Below, in pieces: positions 9,281 to 18,973 of a stretch of 64,000 nt of DNA. Source of the DNA: Pandoraea anapnoica (lineage in GTDB: Bacteria > Pseudomonadota > Gammaproteobacteria > Burkholderiales > Burkholderiaceae). The stretch's first letter is position 1. The number at the start of each line of letters is the position of its first letter. The notes under the pieces are model-generated. The model did not search any database and was not told the DNA's origin. It saw only the letters and a list, made by a program, of their open reading frames with translations. The position numbers and the translations under genes are program-made. The stretch covers positions 310,001 through 374,000 of the forward strand of contig NZ_CABPSP010000001.1 in assembly GCF_902459765.1 (NCBI RefSeq), given 5' to 3'.

Positions 9281-9907
9281 ATGATCGATCCGGCTTTCTG
9301 GCGGGGCATGGCGCTTGGCGCCAGTCTCATCATGGCAATTGGCGCGCAGAATGCGTTCGTCTTGCGTCAGGGGATTTTGCGACGTCACGTGGGCATCGTC
9401 GTGACGGTCTGCGCGATTTGCGACATGGCGCTGATCGCGGCGGGTGTGGCGGGTATGGGCGGCCTGATTGCCGCCTATCCGCGTTTCATCACGATCGTGA
9501 CATGGGGGGGCGCGGCGTTCCTGTTCCTCTACGGCTTGCGGGCGTGGCGCGCGGCATTTCGCGGTGCGGGGGCGTTGCAGGCGGACGGCAGTCGCGCGGC
9601 GACGCAAGAAATGTCGTGGCAACGCGCCATCGGCCTTGTGCTGATGCTCTCGCTGCTCAACCCGCACGTTTATCTCGACACGGTGATCCTGCTCGGTGGC
9701 ATCGGCGCACGCGAGCCGTCGCCGGGGAACATGTGGTTCGCGGGCGGCGCGATGATCGCGTCCATCCTGTGGTTCACGGCGCTCGGTTACGGCGCACGTC
9801 TGCTCGCACCGCTCTTTTCGCGTGCCCGCGCGTGGCAGATTCTCGACGGCGTGGTCGGCCTCATGATGTGGGGGCTTTGCGCAGGACTCGTCGCGCAGCA
9901 GATGTAA
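9281..9907 (+). CDS. LysE/ArgO-type amino-acid exporter
   Basis: A 208-residue inner-membrane protein with about six hydrophobic segments. GASLIMAIGAQNAFVLRQG and SLLNPHVYLDTVILLGGIG are the two conserved LysE/ArgO regions. The family exports lysine or arginine. It begins 8 bases after maiA and probably shares its transcript, although a functional link is not obvious. The substrate is inferred from the family only. Confidence 0.88.
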   Translation: MIDPAFWRGMALGASLIMAIGAQNAFVLRQGILRRHVGIVVTVCAICDMALIAAGVAGMGGLIAAYPRFITIVTWGGAAFLFLYGLRAWRAAFRGAGALQADGSRAATQEMSWQRAIGLVLMLSLLNPHVYLDTVILLGGIGAREPSPGNMWFAGGAMIASILWFTALGYGARLLAPLFSRARAWQILDGVVGLMMWGLCAGLVAQQM

Positions 9908-9939
9908 CGTCGTCACGCAGACGAAAAGCAAAGAAAAGC

Positions 9940-9972
9940 AAACGGCCCGCCACCTAAGTGTGCGGGCCGTTT
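9940..9972. terminator. Bidirectional terminator between the LysE gene and ftsY
   Basis: An 11-bp perfect inverted repeat, AAACGGCCCGC (9940-9950) and GCGGGCCGTTT (9962-9972), between two converging genes. It ends in T-rich sequence on the plus strand. Confidence 0.85.
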
Positions 9973-10008
9973 GTCTTGATGCGTTGGCTTCGCGGTGTTG
10001 TTCGCGGC

Positions 10009-11412
10009 TTAGCCCAGCAGGGCGTCGGCGAACTCGCGGGCCGAGAACGGCTGCAGGTCTTCCACCTTCTCGCCCACGCCGATGAAGTACACCGGCACCG
10101 GACGCTGACGGGCGATGGCCGCCAGAATACCGCCTTTGGCCGTGCCGTCGAGCTTGGTCACGATGAGACCGGTGAGCTGGAGGGCGTCGTCGAATGCCTT
10201 GACCTGCGTAAGCGCGTTCTGGCCGGTGTTGGCGTCGATGACGAGCAGCACCTCGTGCGGCGCGCCGTCGGCCGCCTTGCCCAGCACGCGCTTGATCTTC
10301 TTGAGCTCTTCCATCAGATGCAACTGCGTGGGCAGACGGCCTGCCGTGTCCGCCATCACGATGTCGATCTTGCGCGCACGGGCGGCGCTCACGGCGTCGA
10401 ACACGACGGCTGCCGGGTCGCCGCTTTCCTGAGCGACGACGGCGACGTTGTTGCGTTCGCCCCAGATCGCCAGTTGTTCACGGGCTGCCGCGCGGAACGT
10501 ATCGCCTGCCGCGAGCAGCACTGACTGGCCGTAGTGCTGGAAGTGCTTGGCGAGCTTGCCGATGCTGGTCGTCTTGCCTGCACCGTTCACGCCCGCGATC
10601 ATCACGACCATCGGCGCTTCGCGGCCCAGCACGAGACTCTGTTCGAGCGGTTGCAGCAGGTCGACGAGCAGGTCGTGCAGCGCGCGCTTGACCTGTTCGC
10701 CTTCGGTCAGACGCTCGGCCTTGACCTTCTTGCGCAGGGCGTCGATCAGATAGGTCGTGGCTTCCACGCCCGCGTCGCTCATCAGAAGCGCGCCTTCGAG
10801 CTCTTCGAACAGGTTCTCGTCGACCTTCACGCCGACGAAGATGCTCGTGATGCCCGAGCTCGTCTTCGACAGCCCGGCCTTCAGCCTAGTGAGCCACGAA
10901 CGCTTGGCCGCCGGTTCGGGGGCCGGGGCTGAGACGATCTCGCCGATGGCTTCGCCTTGCGCGTCCTTCACGACGACCGGGGCGACAGGTTCAATGGGTT
11001 CGACGGGTTCGGCAGGTTCAACGGACGCACTTTGAACGACAGGGGGGATCGGTGTCGGCTGCGGGGCAGGCGCCGGCGCAGCTGACGCCGGTGTGGGTGC
11101 CGTTGGGATATTGCCCCGCGCTGGCTCGGACTGTGCCGAATTTTCGGCAGGGCTGACGGCCGGTTGTGCGGGCTGGACGGCTTGCGTCGGCGCAACCGCG
11201 GGGGCGGACGACGTAACCGGTGCGGGCGCACCAGACTGAGCCGACGTCGTTGGCTGGCTTGTGGACGGCAGCGGATCTTGTGTCTGCGAAACGTCTGCGG
11301 AAGACGCTTCGGGTTCGGGCGATTCGGGCGATTCGGGCGATTCGGTCGGTGCGGGGCTCGTTTCGGCGGCTTTGCTGCCGCCCGACTTGAAGCGCTTGAA
11401 GAAACTGAACAT
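10009..11412 (-). CDS. ftsY: Signal recognition particle receptor FtsY
   Basis: A 467-residue SRP-receptor GTPase that docks ribosome-SRP complexes at the inner membrane. After MFSFFKRFKSGG comes a long acidic and Pro/Ala-rich A domain (about 1-165), which includes an ESPESPESPEPEA repeat coded by 9-bp DNA repeats. The NG domain (about 170-467) has G1 [35 protein letters not shown] and TKLDGTAKGG. The A domain is longer than in E. coli but typical of Burkholderiales. It is divergent from the M16 peptidase pair. Confidence 0.96.
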   Translation of the reverse strand: MFSFFKRFKSGGSKAAETSPAPTESPESPESPEPEASSADVSQTQDPLPSTSQPTTSAQSGAPAPVTSSAPAVAPTQAVQPAQPAVSPAENSAQSEPARGNIPTAPTPASAAPAPAPQPTPIPPVVQSASVEPAEPVEPIEPVAPVVVKDAQGEAIGEIVSAPAPEPAAKRSWLTRLKAGLSKTSSGITSIFVGVKVDENLFEELEGALLMSDAGVEATTYLIDALRKKVKAERLTEGEQVKRALHDLLVDLLQPLEQSLVLGREAPMVVMIAGVNGAGKTTSIGKLAKHFQHYGQSVLLAAGDTFRAAAREQLAIWGERNNVAVVAQESGDPAAVVFDAVSAARARKIDIVMADTAGRLPTQLHLMEELKKIKRVLGKAADGAPHEVLLVIDANTGQNALTQVKAFDDALQLTGLIVTKLDGTAKGGILAAIARQRPVPVYFIGVGEKVEDLQPFSAREFADALLG

Positions 11413-11582
11413 GGGGTGAGGAACTCGACGTGGGGCGCGCTATCGGCGTGCGACTATGATTTGTCCTGCCATTCGCGTCGCACAAAACGCCCTACAATGG
11501 GCAGGTCGTTATTTCCGACGCGGGAAATGCGACGTATTTTATCAGACGCGAATCGACGTCCATGATGGGCGAAAGGGGATCC

Positions 11583-13001
11583 ATGACGGGAACCATGCGC
11601 TGGCGACACGCCTTGGCCGGACTGGCACTGGCGGGTGTAATGAGCCTGGGCCACGCCGCTGACACCGGCGGCAGCAAGACAACGGATAACACTTCGGAAT
11701 TCACGCTCTCGAACGGTCTGCGGCTGATCGTGCGCGAAGACCACCGGGCACCGACGGTCGCCCACGTGGTCTGGTACCGCGCTGGGTCGCTCGACGAGTT
11801 CAACGGCACCACCGGCGTCGCCCACGCGCTTGAGCACATGATGTTCAAGGGCACCAAGACCGTTGGCGCGGGACAGTTCTCCCGTCAGGTCGCCGCCCTC
11901 GGCGGGCGCGAGAACGCTTTCACGAGCAAGGACTACACCGGTTACTTCGAGCAGACGGAGAAGTCGCGTCTGCCGGAAATGATGCGTCTCGAAGCCGATC
12001 GCATGGCGAATCTGACGCTCTCCGCCGACGAGTTCGCGAAAGAGATTCAGGTGGTGATGGAGGAGCGTCGTCTGCGCACGGACGACCAGCCGCGCGCGCT
12101 GCTCTATGAGCAATTGATGGCTACCGCGCTCGTGGCGAATCCGTATCGTCGCCCGATCGTCGGCTGGATGGACGATCTCCAGCACATGACCGTGCAGGAT
12201 ACGCGCGACTGGTACGAGCGCTGGTATGCGCCGAACAACGCCGTGGTCGTGGTGAGCGGTGATGTCGACCCCGCACAGGTCAAGGCGCTTGCCGAGAAGT
12301 ACTACGGCCCGATCAAGTCGCACACGCTGCCGGAACGTCGCCCGCAGAACGAACCGGCGCAGATGGGCGTGCGCCGCGTGTTCGTGAAAGCACCGGCCGA
12401 GAACCCGAACGTGATGCTTGCGTGGCGTGCGCCGCGTCTGAACGATGTCGAGAAGGACGACGACGTCTACGCGTTGCAGGTGCTCTCCGCCGTGCTCGAC
12501 GGGTACGGCAACGCGCGTCTGACCAGCCGTCTGGTGCGCGAGCAGCGCATTGCGAACGACGTCGGCGCGAGCTACGACGGTGTGGGCCGCGGCCCGCAGT
12601 TCTTCATCATGGACGCGACCCCTGCGCAGGGGAAGACGCCGGAGCAGATCGAAAAGGCCTTGCGTGCGCAGATCGCCGACATCGCAGCACACGGTGTGAC
12701 GGAGGCCGAGCTTAAGCGCGTGAAGGCGCAGGTGGTGGCGTCGCAGATCTACAAGCGCGACTCGGTGTTCGGTCAGGCGATGGAAATCGGGCTGAACGAG
12801 ATGTCGGGCATTTCGTGGCGTCAGATCGATCGCATGCTTGAAAAGGTGAAGGCAGTCACGCCCGCGCAGGTGCAGGCGGTGGCGGGTAAATACTTCGGCG
12901 ACGAATCGCTGACGGTTGCCACGCTCGTGCCTCAGCCGATCGACGAGGCGACACGCAAGCGCCGCGCCCAAGGGGCGCAAGACCTGAAGAACATGCGCTG
13001 A
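11583..13001 (+). CDS. M16 family zinc metallopeptidase, catalytic subunit
   Basis: A 472-residue protein with an N-terminal signal (cleavage probably after GHAA, near residue 26) for export to the periplasm. It carries the inverted zinc motif HALEH (His81, Glu84, His85) and a downstream Glu near 161 as the third ligand (VVMEERR), so it should be active. A second M16 half follows with substrate-binding Arg/Tyr-type motifs. I chose the ATG at 11583 because AAAGGGGAT lies just ahead; an ATG at 11562 has no such site. The partner gene starts 14 bases after its stop. Confidence 0.92.
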   Translation: MTGTMRWRHALAGLALAGVMSLGHAADTGGSKTTDNTSEFTLSNGLRLIVREDHRAPTVAHVVWYRAGSLDEFNGTTGVAHALEHMMFKGTKTVGAGQFSRQVAALGGRENAFTSKDYTGYFEQTEKSRLPEMMRLEADRMANLTLSADEFAKEIQVVMEERRLRTDDQPRALLYEQLMATALVANPYRRPIVGWMDDLQHMTVQDTRDWYERWYAPNNAVVVVSGDVDPAQVKALAEKYYGPIKSHTLPERRPQNEPAQMGVRRVFVKAPAENPNVMLAWRAPRLNDVEKDDDVYALQVLSAVLDGYGNARLTSRLVREQRIANDVGASYDGVGRGPQFFIMDATPAQGKTPEQIEKALRAQIADIAAHGVTEAELKRVKAQVVASQIYKRDSVFGQAMEIGLNEMSGISWRQIDRMLEKVKAVTPAQVQAVAGKYFGDESLTVATLVPQPIDEATRKRRAQGAQDLKNMR

Positions 13002-13015
13002 GAGGGCCACACACG

Positions 13016-14455
13016 ATGATGAAAATATCCGCACTGTTGCGTGCGTTCTCCGTGCCCGCGCGAACGGGTGTCATGGCTTGCGCAGCCGCTGGCGCGCTGG
13101 CGGCCTGTCTGCCGCTCACGGCCGGCGCCGCGCTGCCGATCCAGACCTGGGTCGCGCCGTCTGGTGCCAAGGTGATGCTGGTGGAGAGCCGTTCGATCCC
13201 GATGATCGACGTGAACATCGATTTCGATGCAGGCAGCCGCTACGACCCGAAGGGCAAGTCGGGGCTGGCGTTGCTGACGGCCGGGTTGCTCGACGCTGGC
13301 GCGGCGGCCGCAGACGGGCGTCCCGCGCTGAGCGAGGCGCAGATTGCCGACCGTTTCGCTGACGTGGGCGCGATGGAAGCGACGAGCGCCGGACGCGACG
13401 CGGCGACCGTCACCATCCGCACGCTGTCGTCGGCGGCCGAGCGTGATGCGGCCGTGAGTACGCTGGCGCAATTCCTGCAACATCCGACGTTCCCCGATGT
13501 TGTGCTCAAGCGCGAAACGGCGCGTCTGTCGTCCGCGATAGCCGAATCGGATACGAAGCCTGAGGCGATTGCCGAGAAGGCCTTTCGAAGCGCGATATAC
13601 GGCAGCCATCCGTATGGCGTAACGCCGACCGTGGCGAGCGTCAACGCCGTGAAGCGCGACGATCTGATGCGCTTCTATCGTGATATGTACAGCCCGAAGC
13701 GGGCGGTCGTTTCCATCGTTGGCGACATCGACCGCGCGCAGGCCGAGAAGCTTGTCGCCCAGTTGACGGACGCGATGCCTGTCGGCGTTACGCCGCCCAC
13801 GATGCCGCCGGTGGCGGCGCTGCGCAGCGCGGTGCAGATCGATCTGCCGCATCCCGCCGAGCAGGCACACATCGCGACCGGGCAGGCGTCGATGGCGCGC
13901 AGCGATCCCGACTACTTCCCGTTGCTCGTGGGGAACTACGTGCTGGGCGGCGGCGGCTTCGTGTCGCGTCTGACTGCGGAAGTGCGTGAGAAGCGCGGTC
14001 TGACGTACGGCGTATCGAGTGGCTTCGTGCCGCAGTTGCAGGAGGGTCCGTTCGAGATCAACTTGCAGACGCGTCGCGAGCAAGCGCCCGAAGCGCTCAA
14101 GGTCGTGCGTGAAACGCTGGCCCGATTCGTTGAGGACGGCCCCACTGCCGAGGAAATGCAGGCAGCGAAGGACAACCTGACCAACGGTTTCCCGCTGCGT
14201 CTGGACAGCAACCGCAAACTGCTGGCGAACGTGGCGGCCATCGGCTTCTACAACCTCCCGCTCGACTACCTCGACACATGGACCGCCAAGGTCGAGGCCG
14301 TGACGGCGGCGCAGGTGAAGGACGCGTTTGCGCGTCACGTGCAGCCGGATCGCCTCGTGACTGTCGTCGTCGGGCCGAGCGATGTGTTCGGTGGGGCGAG
14401 CGCAGGCGCGACCGCACCGAGCGCTACGCCGACAGCGAGCAAGCCTGTGAAGTGA
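13016..14455 (+). CDS. M16 family peptidase-like protein, non-catalytic partner
   Basis: A 479-residue secreted protein (signal peptide to about residue 39, cleaved near AGA-AL) with two M16 folds. Where the active partner has HALEH, this protein reads SGLALLTAGLL, so all zinc ligands are absent. It keeps the C-terminal signature EVREKRGLTYGVSSGF, used in substrate binding. Such pairs form heterodimers like mitochondrial processing peptidase. It probably works with the protein encoded directly upstream. The C-terminus is an Ala/Ser/Thr-rich tail. Confidence 0.92.
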   Translation: MMKISALLRAFSVPARTGVMACAAAGALAACLPLTAGAALPIQTWVAPSGAKVMLVESRSIPMIDVNIDFDAGSRYDPKGKSGLALLTAGLLDAGAAAADGRPALSEAQIADRFADVGAMEATSAGRDAATVTIRTLSSAAERDAAVSTLAQFLQHPTFPDVVLKRETARLSSAIAESDTKPEAIAEKAFRSAIYGSHPYGVTPTVASVNAVKRDDLMRFYRDMYSPKRAVVSIVGDIDRAQAEKLVAQLTDAMPVGVTPPTMPPVAALRSAVQIDLPHPAEQAHIATGQASMARSDPDYFPLLVGNYVLGGGGFVSRLTAEVREKRGLTYGVSSGFVPQLQEGPFEINLQTRREQAPEALKVVRETLARFVEDGPTAEEMQAAKDNLTNGFPLRLDSNRKLLANVAAIGFYNLPLDYLDTWTAKVEAVTAAQVKDAFARHVQPDRLVTVVVGPSDVFGGASAGATAPSATPTASKPVK

Positions 14456-14492
14456 CGACAGCGTGTAGTTCGCACGTCTGATCACGTCTGAA

Positions 14493-14523
14493 AAAACGGC
14501 ACCGGGATTTCCGGTGCCGTTTT
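14493..14523. terminator. Bidirectional terminator after the M16 pair
   Basis: A 13-bp stem (AAAACGGCACCGG and its complement) with loop GATTT and T residues on both outer sides. It serves the converging M16 and ABC-2 permease operons. Confidence 0.88.
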
Positions 14524-14559
14524 GCTTTGCGGCCGACGTGTCGGATTCGCTCGCGAATG

Positions 14560-15360
14560 CTAGCGAAGTATCCGGCGACGCAACAGCGCCAGCGCGACAC
14601 AGAAGCCGACGACGGTGTAGACCACAAGTGCGCTCACATGCAGCCACGGCAGGTCGATGGCGCGCCCCAGCATGGCAGGACGAATCAGCGCGACCGCATG
14701 CGCGAGCGGTAACCATTCCGTCACGTGACGTGCCGCCGCCGGTAGTTGCGACAACGGGAAGAACACGCCGGAGAGCAGCAACATCGGCGTCATCACGAGC
14801 GTCTGGTAGAACATGAAGAAGTCGTAGCTCGGTGCGAGCGCCGTCATCACCATGGCAAGACTGGCGAACGCCAGCCCCGCGAGCAAAACGGCAGGCAGGA
14901 CCACAGCGAGACTGTCGATGCGCGCGTATCCGAGCACGCTCGCGACCAGCAGAATCGCAACGCCCGAGAGCACGGCTTTGCTGGCGGCCCAGACGACCTC
15001 GCCGAGTACGATGTCGCCCAGCGTCAGCGGGGTATGCATCAGCGCCTCCCAGGTGCGTTGCACATGCATGCGAGAGAAGCCCGAATACATCGATTCGAAG
15101 CTCGCCGAGAACATCACGCTGGAGCCGACGGTGCCCGCTGCGAGAAACGCGATGTACGAAGTGCCGTCGACATTGCCGACCATCATGCCGAGACCGAAGC
15201 CCAGCCCGAAGAGGTAGATCATCGGGTCTGCGAGATTGCCGAACATCGAGGCAATCGCGAGCTTGCGCCAGACCAGAAAGTTGCGTCGCCAGACACCCAT
15301 CCACGGCGTGACGCCCGGCAGGTAGCGAGGCGCATCTGCCGACATGTGGTGCTCAGTCAT
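14560..15360 (-). CDS. NodJ-type ABC-2 permease
   Basis: A 266-residue inner-membrane permease with about six hydrophobic segments. It matches the NodJ/ABC-2 family in [20 protein letters not shown] and in the region ending [14 protein letters not shown]. Its start overlaps the end of the ATPase gene by 8 bases, so the two are translated together and form one transporter. NodIJ exports lipo-chitin oligosaccharides in rhizobia, but related pairs are widespread in betaproteobacteria without nod genes. No nod genes are present, so the cargo is unknown. Confidence 0.88.
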   Translation of the reverse strand: MTEHHMSADAPRYLPGVTPWMGVWRRNFLVWRKLAIASMFGNLADPMIYLFGLGFGLGMMVGNVDGTSYIAFLAAGTVGSSVMFSASFESMYSGFSRMHVQRTWEALMHTPLTLGDIVLGEVVWAASKAVLSGVAILLVASVLGYARIDSLAVVLPAVLLAGLAFASLAMVMTALAPSYDFFMFYQTLVMTPMLLLSGVFFPLSQLPAAARHVTEWLPLAHAVALIRPAMLGRAIDLPWLHVSALVVYTVVGFCVALALLRRRILR

Positions 15361-16270
15361 CGCGCATCTCCCGTCCCGTTAGCTTGAGAAAGACATCCTC
15401 CAGATTGGCCCGACGATGCAGATACCGCACCCCCGGCTGGTCCTGCAAGGCATTCACGACCGGCGCGGCGTCGCGAACGTAACAGAAGTGGGTTTCGCCG
15501 CTGGTTTCGATGCGCTCGGCGAACGGCGCGAGGCTGGCGAGCAGGGCGTGCGGAACGTCGCCGAAGACTTCCACGACATCGCACCCGATTTCGCGCGCCA
15601 CGAGTTCCGGCGGAGTACCTTCGGCGATCTTGCGTCCGGCGTCGATCACGCAAAGCCGATGGCACAGTCGCTCGGCTTCCTCCATGAAGTGCGTGGTGAG
15701 CAGAATCGTCTTGCCCTCGTTCATCAGCGATTTCAGCCGTTCCCAGATCAGATGCCGGGCCTGGGGATCGAGTCCGGTCGTCGGCTCGTCGAGCACGAGC
15801 ACGTCGGGATTGTTGATGAGGGCGCGGGCGAGCGTGAGGCGTCGCTTCATGCCGCCCGAGAGCTGGGCGACGCGAGCATTCGCCTTCGATTCGAGACGGG
15901 CGAACGCCAGCAGCGCGGGAACGCGTTCCTTGATATCGGCCGAGGCGAGTCCGAAATAACGTCCGAAGACCGCCAGGTTCTCGCGCACCGTGAAGTCGGG
16001 GTCCAGATTGTCGAACTGCGGCACGACGCCGACGCGGCGTCGCGCTTCCGGAGCGAGTTTCGGGACGGGCAAGCCGCCGAGCCGGATCTCTCCGGCGTCG
16101 GGCGTGACGAGGCCCAGCAGCATGCGTAACGTGGTCGTCTTGCCCGCGCCGTTGGGCCCCAGCAGGCCGAAGCACTCGCCCGGCGCGACGCGCAGCGACA
16201 GGTGATCGACCACGGGGCGGCCATCATAGGCCTTGCATAGCTCGGTTACCTCGATGGCTGCATCGGTCAT
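15353..16270 (-). CDS. NodI-type ABC transporter ATPase
   Basis: A 305-residue ATP-binding subunit. It has Walker [15 protein letters not shown], signature [15 protein letters not shown], Walker [13 protein letters not shown] and the H-loop [13 protein letters not shown]. The C-terminal extension after the ATPase core, including [16 protein letters not shown]-like sequence, is typical of NodI/drug-export ATPases. I chose the ATG at 16270 (MTDAAIEV). A 13-residue longer form from 16309 is less likely. Partner: the overlapping permease. Confidence 0.9.
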   Translation of the reverse strand: MTDAAIEVTELCKAYDGRPVVDHLSLRVAPGECFGLLGPNGAGKTTTLRMLLGLVTPDAGEIRLGGLPVPKLAPEARRRVGVVPQFDNLDPDFTVRENLAVFGRYFGLASADIKERVPALLAFARLESKANARVAQLSGGMKRRLTLARALINNPDVLVLDEPTTGLDPQARHLIWERLKSLMNEGKTILLTTHFMEEAERLCHRLCVIDAGRKIAEGTPPELVAREIGCDVVEVFGDVPHALLASLAPFAERIETSGETHFCYVRDAAPVVNALQDQPGVRYLHRRANLEDVFLKLTGREMRDD

Positions 16271-16573
16271 GGCGGATCTGCGGTCTCCTGTCGCGTGGCC
16301 GGGCAACAACGGTGGTTAAGCGATGAACCAACGTTGGGACTGCGTCGCAAAAGTGGGCGTTCACCTGCCGGGATTTGTGCATCGCCGCGCGCCGCCATCC
16401 CTTATGGGGCATGGCCTATGGGGCATAAGGCTCGGGCGATGTGGTATGTTTCGCCTCAACAATGTAGCGTGAATTGTCATGATTTTGGATTCTCTGCGTG
16501 CGCAACGACGCGCGCGCCCCCATTTTTCCACCGTCAGCGGTGCCCCCAGTCAAACCGTATTGCGGAGGACACC
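16271..16573. other. Intergenic region between the NodI-type ATPase and rsmD
   Basis: A divergent gap of about 300 bases that must hold both promoters, although neither is clear. It contains the 10-bp direct repeat TATGGGGCAT at 16403-16412 and 16417-16426. The outer flanks of the pair (CTTATG and CATAAG) are also inverted, so the site is both a direct and a partial inverted repeat. No gene was seen. Confidence 0.5.
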
Positions 16574-17167
16574 ATGAAGTCCGGTGCAGGTAACGTGGCG
16601 CGCGGCGCGCCGCAGCAGGTCCGTATCATCGGCGGTCAGTGGAAGCGCACGCCGCTGCCGGTGCCGCCGGGAGACGGTCTGCGCCCGACCCCCGATCGTG
16701 TGCGAGAGACGCTGTTCAACTGGCTCGGGCAGGACCTGACGGGCATGCAGTGCCTCGACGCCTTCGCGGGCAGCGGTGCGCTTGGTTTCGAAGCCGCTTC
16801 GCGCGGCGCGCAGCGGGTATTGCTGGTCGAGTCCGCCGCGCCGGCCATTCGTCAGTTGCGCGCGAATCAGGCCAAACTCGACGCCAATCAGATCGAGATC
16901 GTGCAGGCGGACGCCAGACGCCTGATAACCACACTCTCGCCCGGGGTTTTCGATGTCATTTTCCTCGATCCGCCGTTCGCGAGTGGCTGGCTGAACGATC
17001 TGCTGGCGCCCGCCGCCCGTCTGCTCGCGCCGAACGGCGTGATCTATGCCGAGTCGGACGTCCCCCTGGAGGACGATGCGCTCGCCGAGCTGGGCCTCGT
17101 GTGCTTGCGCCGGGCGAAAGCCGGAGCGGTGCATTATCATTTGCTTGAATCGATTCCGAAAACCTAG
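16574..17167 (+). CDS. rsmD: 16S rRNA (guanine966-N2)-methyltransferase
   Basis: A 197-residue SAM-dependent methyltransferase. It has RIIGGQWKRTPLPVP and LRPTPDRVRETLFNWL at the N-terminus, the SAM site CLDAFAGSGALGFEAASRGA, and the catalytic motif DPPF (IFLDPPFASGW). It modifies G966 of 16S rRNA. The ATG at 16574 follows GCGGAGGA at good spacing, so the much longer open frame from 16295 is rejected. coaD follows 55 bases later, a common pairing. Confidence 0.95.
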   Translation: MKSGAGNVARGAPQQVRIIGGQWKRTPLPVPPGDGLRPTPDRVRETLFNWLGQDLTGMQCLDAFAGSGALGFEAASRGAQRVLLVESAAPAIRQLRANQAKLDANQIEIVQADARRLITTLSPGVFDVIFLDPPFASGWLNDLLAPAARLLAPNGVIYAESDVPLEDDALAELGLVCLRRAKAGAVHYHLLESIPKT

Positions 17168-17183
17168 AGACCACAATGAATAA

Positions 17184-17717
<534 letters not shown>

Positions 17718-17760
17718 GCAGGCGTACGTCGTTACCGGTTGTTTCGCGTGACGTCAGCAA

Positions 17761-17798
17761 AAACCCCGCAGCGTGTTTCGACACTGCGGGGTTTTTTG
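17761..17798. terminator. Terminator after coaD, bidirectional
   Basis: A 12-bp stem (AAAACCCCGCAG and CTGCGGGGTTTT) followed by T residues on the plus strand and matched by A residues on the left. It separates coaD from the converging binding-protein gene. Confidence 0.88.
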
Positions 17799-17915
17799 TT
17801 GCGGACATGTTTAAGCGCAATTACTTAAGTCCGATTACTTAAGCGGCGCATCGCGTTGCGATTCAGGCCGCGAATCGAAGCGACGGTCTGGCCGTGCATT
17901 CGTCCGCGCTGTGCA

Positions 17916-18719
17916 TCAGAATCCCTGCGGCAACGGTGCCTGCATCCACTTGACGGACATCGCGTTCAGCCGACCATCGGCCTTTGCCTTGTCGATGATA
18001 GCGTTCAGCTTTGCCACCATCGCCGTTTCACCTTTGCCAACACCGATGTAGCACGGCGTTTCTTCAACCGGGAATTTCAGATCGAAGGCGCGCTGTTTGC
18101 TCTTCTCGCGTACGGCGTTCGCCACGATGTTGCCCAGCGTCACGAGCTGAACCTGACCGGCGAGATACGACGCCGCCGTGGCGTTGTTGTCCTCATATCG
18201 CTTGATGTTCGCGCTCGGTGGTGCGACGGCGGTCAGTGCGAGATCCTCCGTCGAGCCGCGCGTCACCGCAATGGTTTTGTTGGCGAGGTCGGCGGGCACC
18301 TTGATCGCAATGTCTTGCGGACCATAAACACTCTTCGGGAACGGCGCGTACGCCTTCGTGAAATCGATCGCCTTCTCGCGCTCCGCATTCTTGCCGAGCG
18401 ACGAAATGACGACGTCGACTTTGCCCGTCGTCAGATAAGCGATACGGTTCGTGCTGATGACCGGCACCAGTTCGACTTTTGCGCCGATCTCCTTGCCGAT
18501 CAGCTCTGCCATGTCGATGTCGTAGCCGTGCACCTTGAGGTCGGTGCCGATCGAGCCGAACGGCGGGAAGTCTTGCGGGATGGCAATGCGGATGACACCG
18601 GTCTTGGCGATGGTCTGGAGGGCATCGGCATGGGCGAGGCCTGCGAGACCTCCCAGCGATGCAACGACAACCGCTTGCAGCATCCGGCGACGACCGGCTT
18701 GATGAAGGAACGCAGACAT
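17916..18719 (-). CDS. Family 3 amino-acid ABC transporter substrate-binding protein (orphan)
   Basis: A 267-residue periplasmic binding protein. The signal peptide includes RRR near residue 10 (RRRMLQAVVVASLGGLAGLAHA, probably cleaved after AHA near residue 31). The mature part starts GVIRIAIPQDFPPFGS, then VHGYDIDMAELIG and VDVVISSLGKNAEREKAIDFT, all typical of polar amino-acid binding proteins. No permease or ATPase gene is adjacent. It separates coaD from the ferredoxin gene, which are often neighbours, so it looks inserted. The upstream region carries a close match to a sigma-54 promoter. Confidence 0.9.
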   Translation of the reverse strand: MSAFLHQAGRRRMLQAVVVASLGGLAGLAHADALQTIAKTGVIRIAIPQDFPPFGSIGTDLKVHGYDIDMAELIGKEIGAKVELVPVISTNRIAYLTTGKVDVVISSLGKNAEREKAIDFTKAYAPFPKSVYGPQDIAIKVPADLANKTIAVTRGSTEDLALTAVAPPSANIKRYEDNNATAASYLAGQVQLVTLGNIVANAVREKSKQRAFDLKFPVEETPCYIGVGKGETAMVAKLNAIIDKAKADGRLNAMSVKWMQAPLPQGF

Positions 18720-18834
18720 GACTCGAACTCCTTGGCTTTATCAACGACGATGACGTGAAAACGGGGTTGCATACGCGATAACGCACGCAGCTCACAGCGG
18801 TCGAACTGGTACGACCAGTAGTGTTCAGTGATAA

Positions 18835-18850
18835 AGCACTAACCGTGCCA
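18835..18850 (-). promoter_or_regulatory. Sigma-54 (RpoN) promoter candidate
   Basis: On the minus strand the sequence is TGGCACGGTTAGTGCT. The -24 element TGGCACG is perfect, the -12 GC is present, and GG and GC are exactly 12 bases apart. Only one base of the TTGCW element differs. It points to the amino-acid binding-protein gene, about 115 bases ahead of its ATG. Confidence 0.65.
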
Positions 18851-18956
18851 GCCGGTTGGGAGCGTTGACGGCGATAGCCTGGAAGTCGAAACGGGGCGGT
18901 GCGCAGGACTGACGCGCGCTCGTGCATGTACATGCACTCCGCCCAGCGGTGCGTTG

Positions 18957-18973
18957 TGCACCAAAGTGGGACG
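18957..18973. promoter_or_regulatory. NtrC-like enhancer site
   Basis: TGCACCA-AAG-TGGGACG matches the NtrC palindrome TGCACCA-N3-TGGTGCA perfectly in the left half and in four of seven bases on the right. It lies about 110 bases upstream of the sigma-54 promoter, at a normal enhancer distance. Confidence 0.4.

Noticed and set aside
11321-11347. Three 9-bp DNA repeats in ftsY as a phase-variation tract
   Set aside because: Unit length is a multiple of three, so changes stay in frame; the region encodes the variable A domain. ftsY is essential.
12932-15304. A 790-codon open frame on the minus strand
   Set aside because: It runs antisense through the second M16 gene and across a terminator into another frame of the ABC-2 permease. 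Low-complexity and without motifs.
14560-16270. Nodulation genes nodIJ
   Set aside because: The ABC pair is NodIJ-like, but no other nod gene or nod box is nearby, and such pairs occur in non-symbiotic betaproteobacteria.
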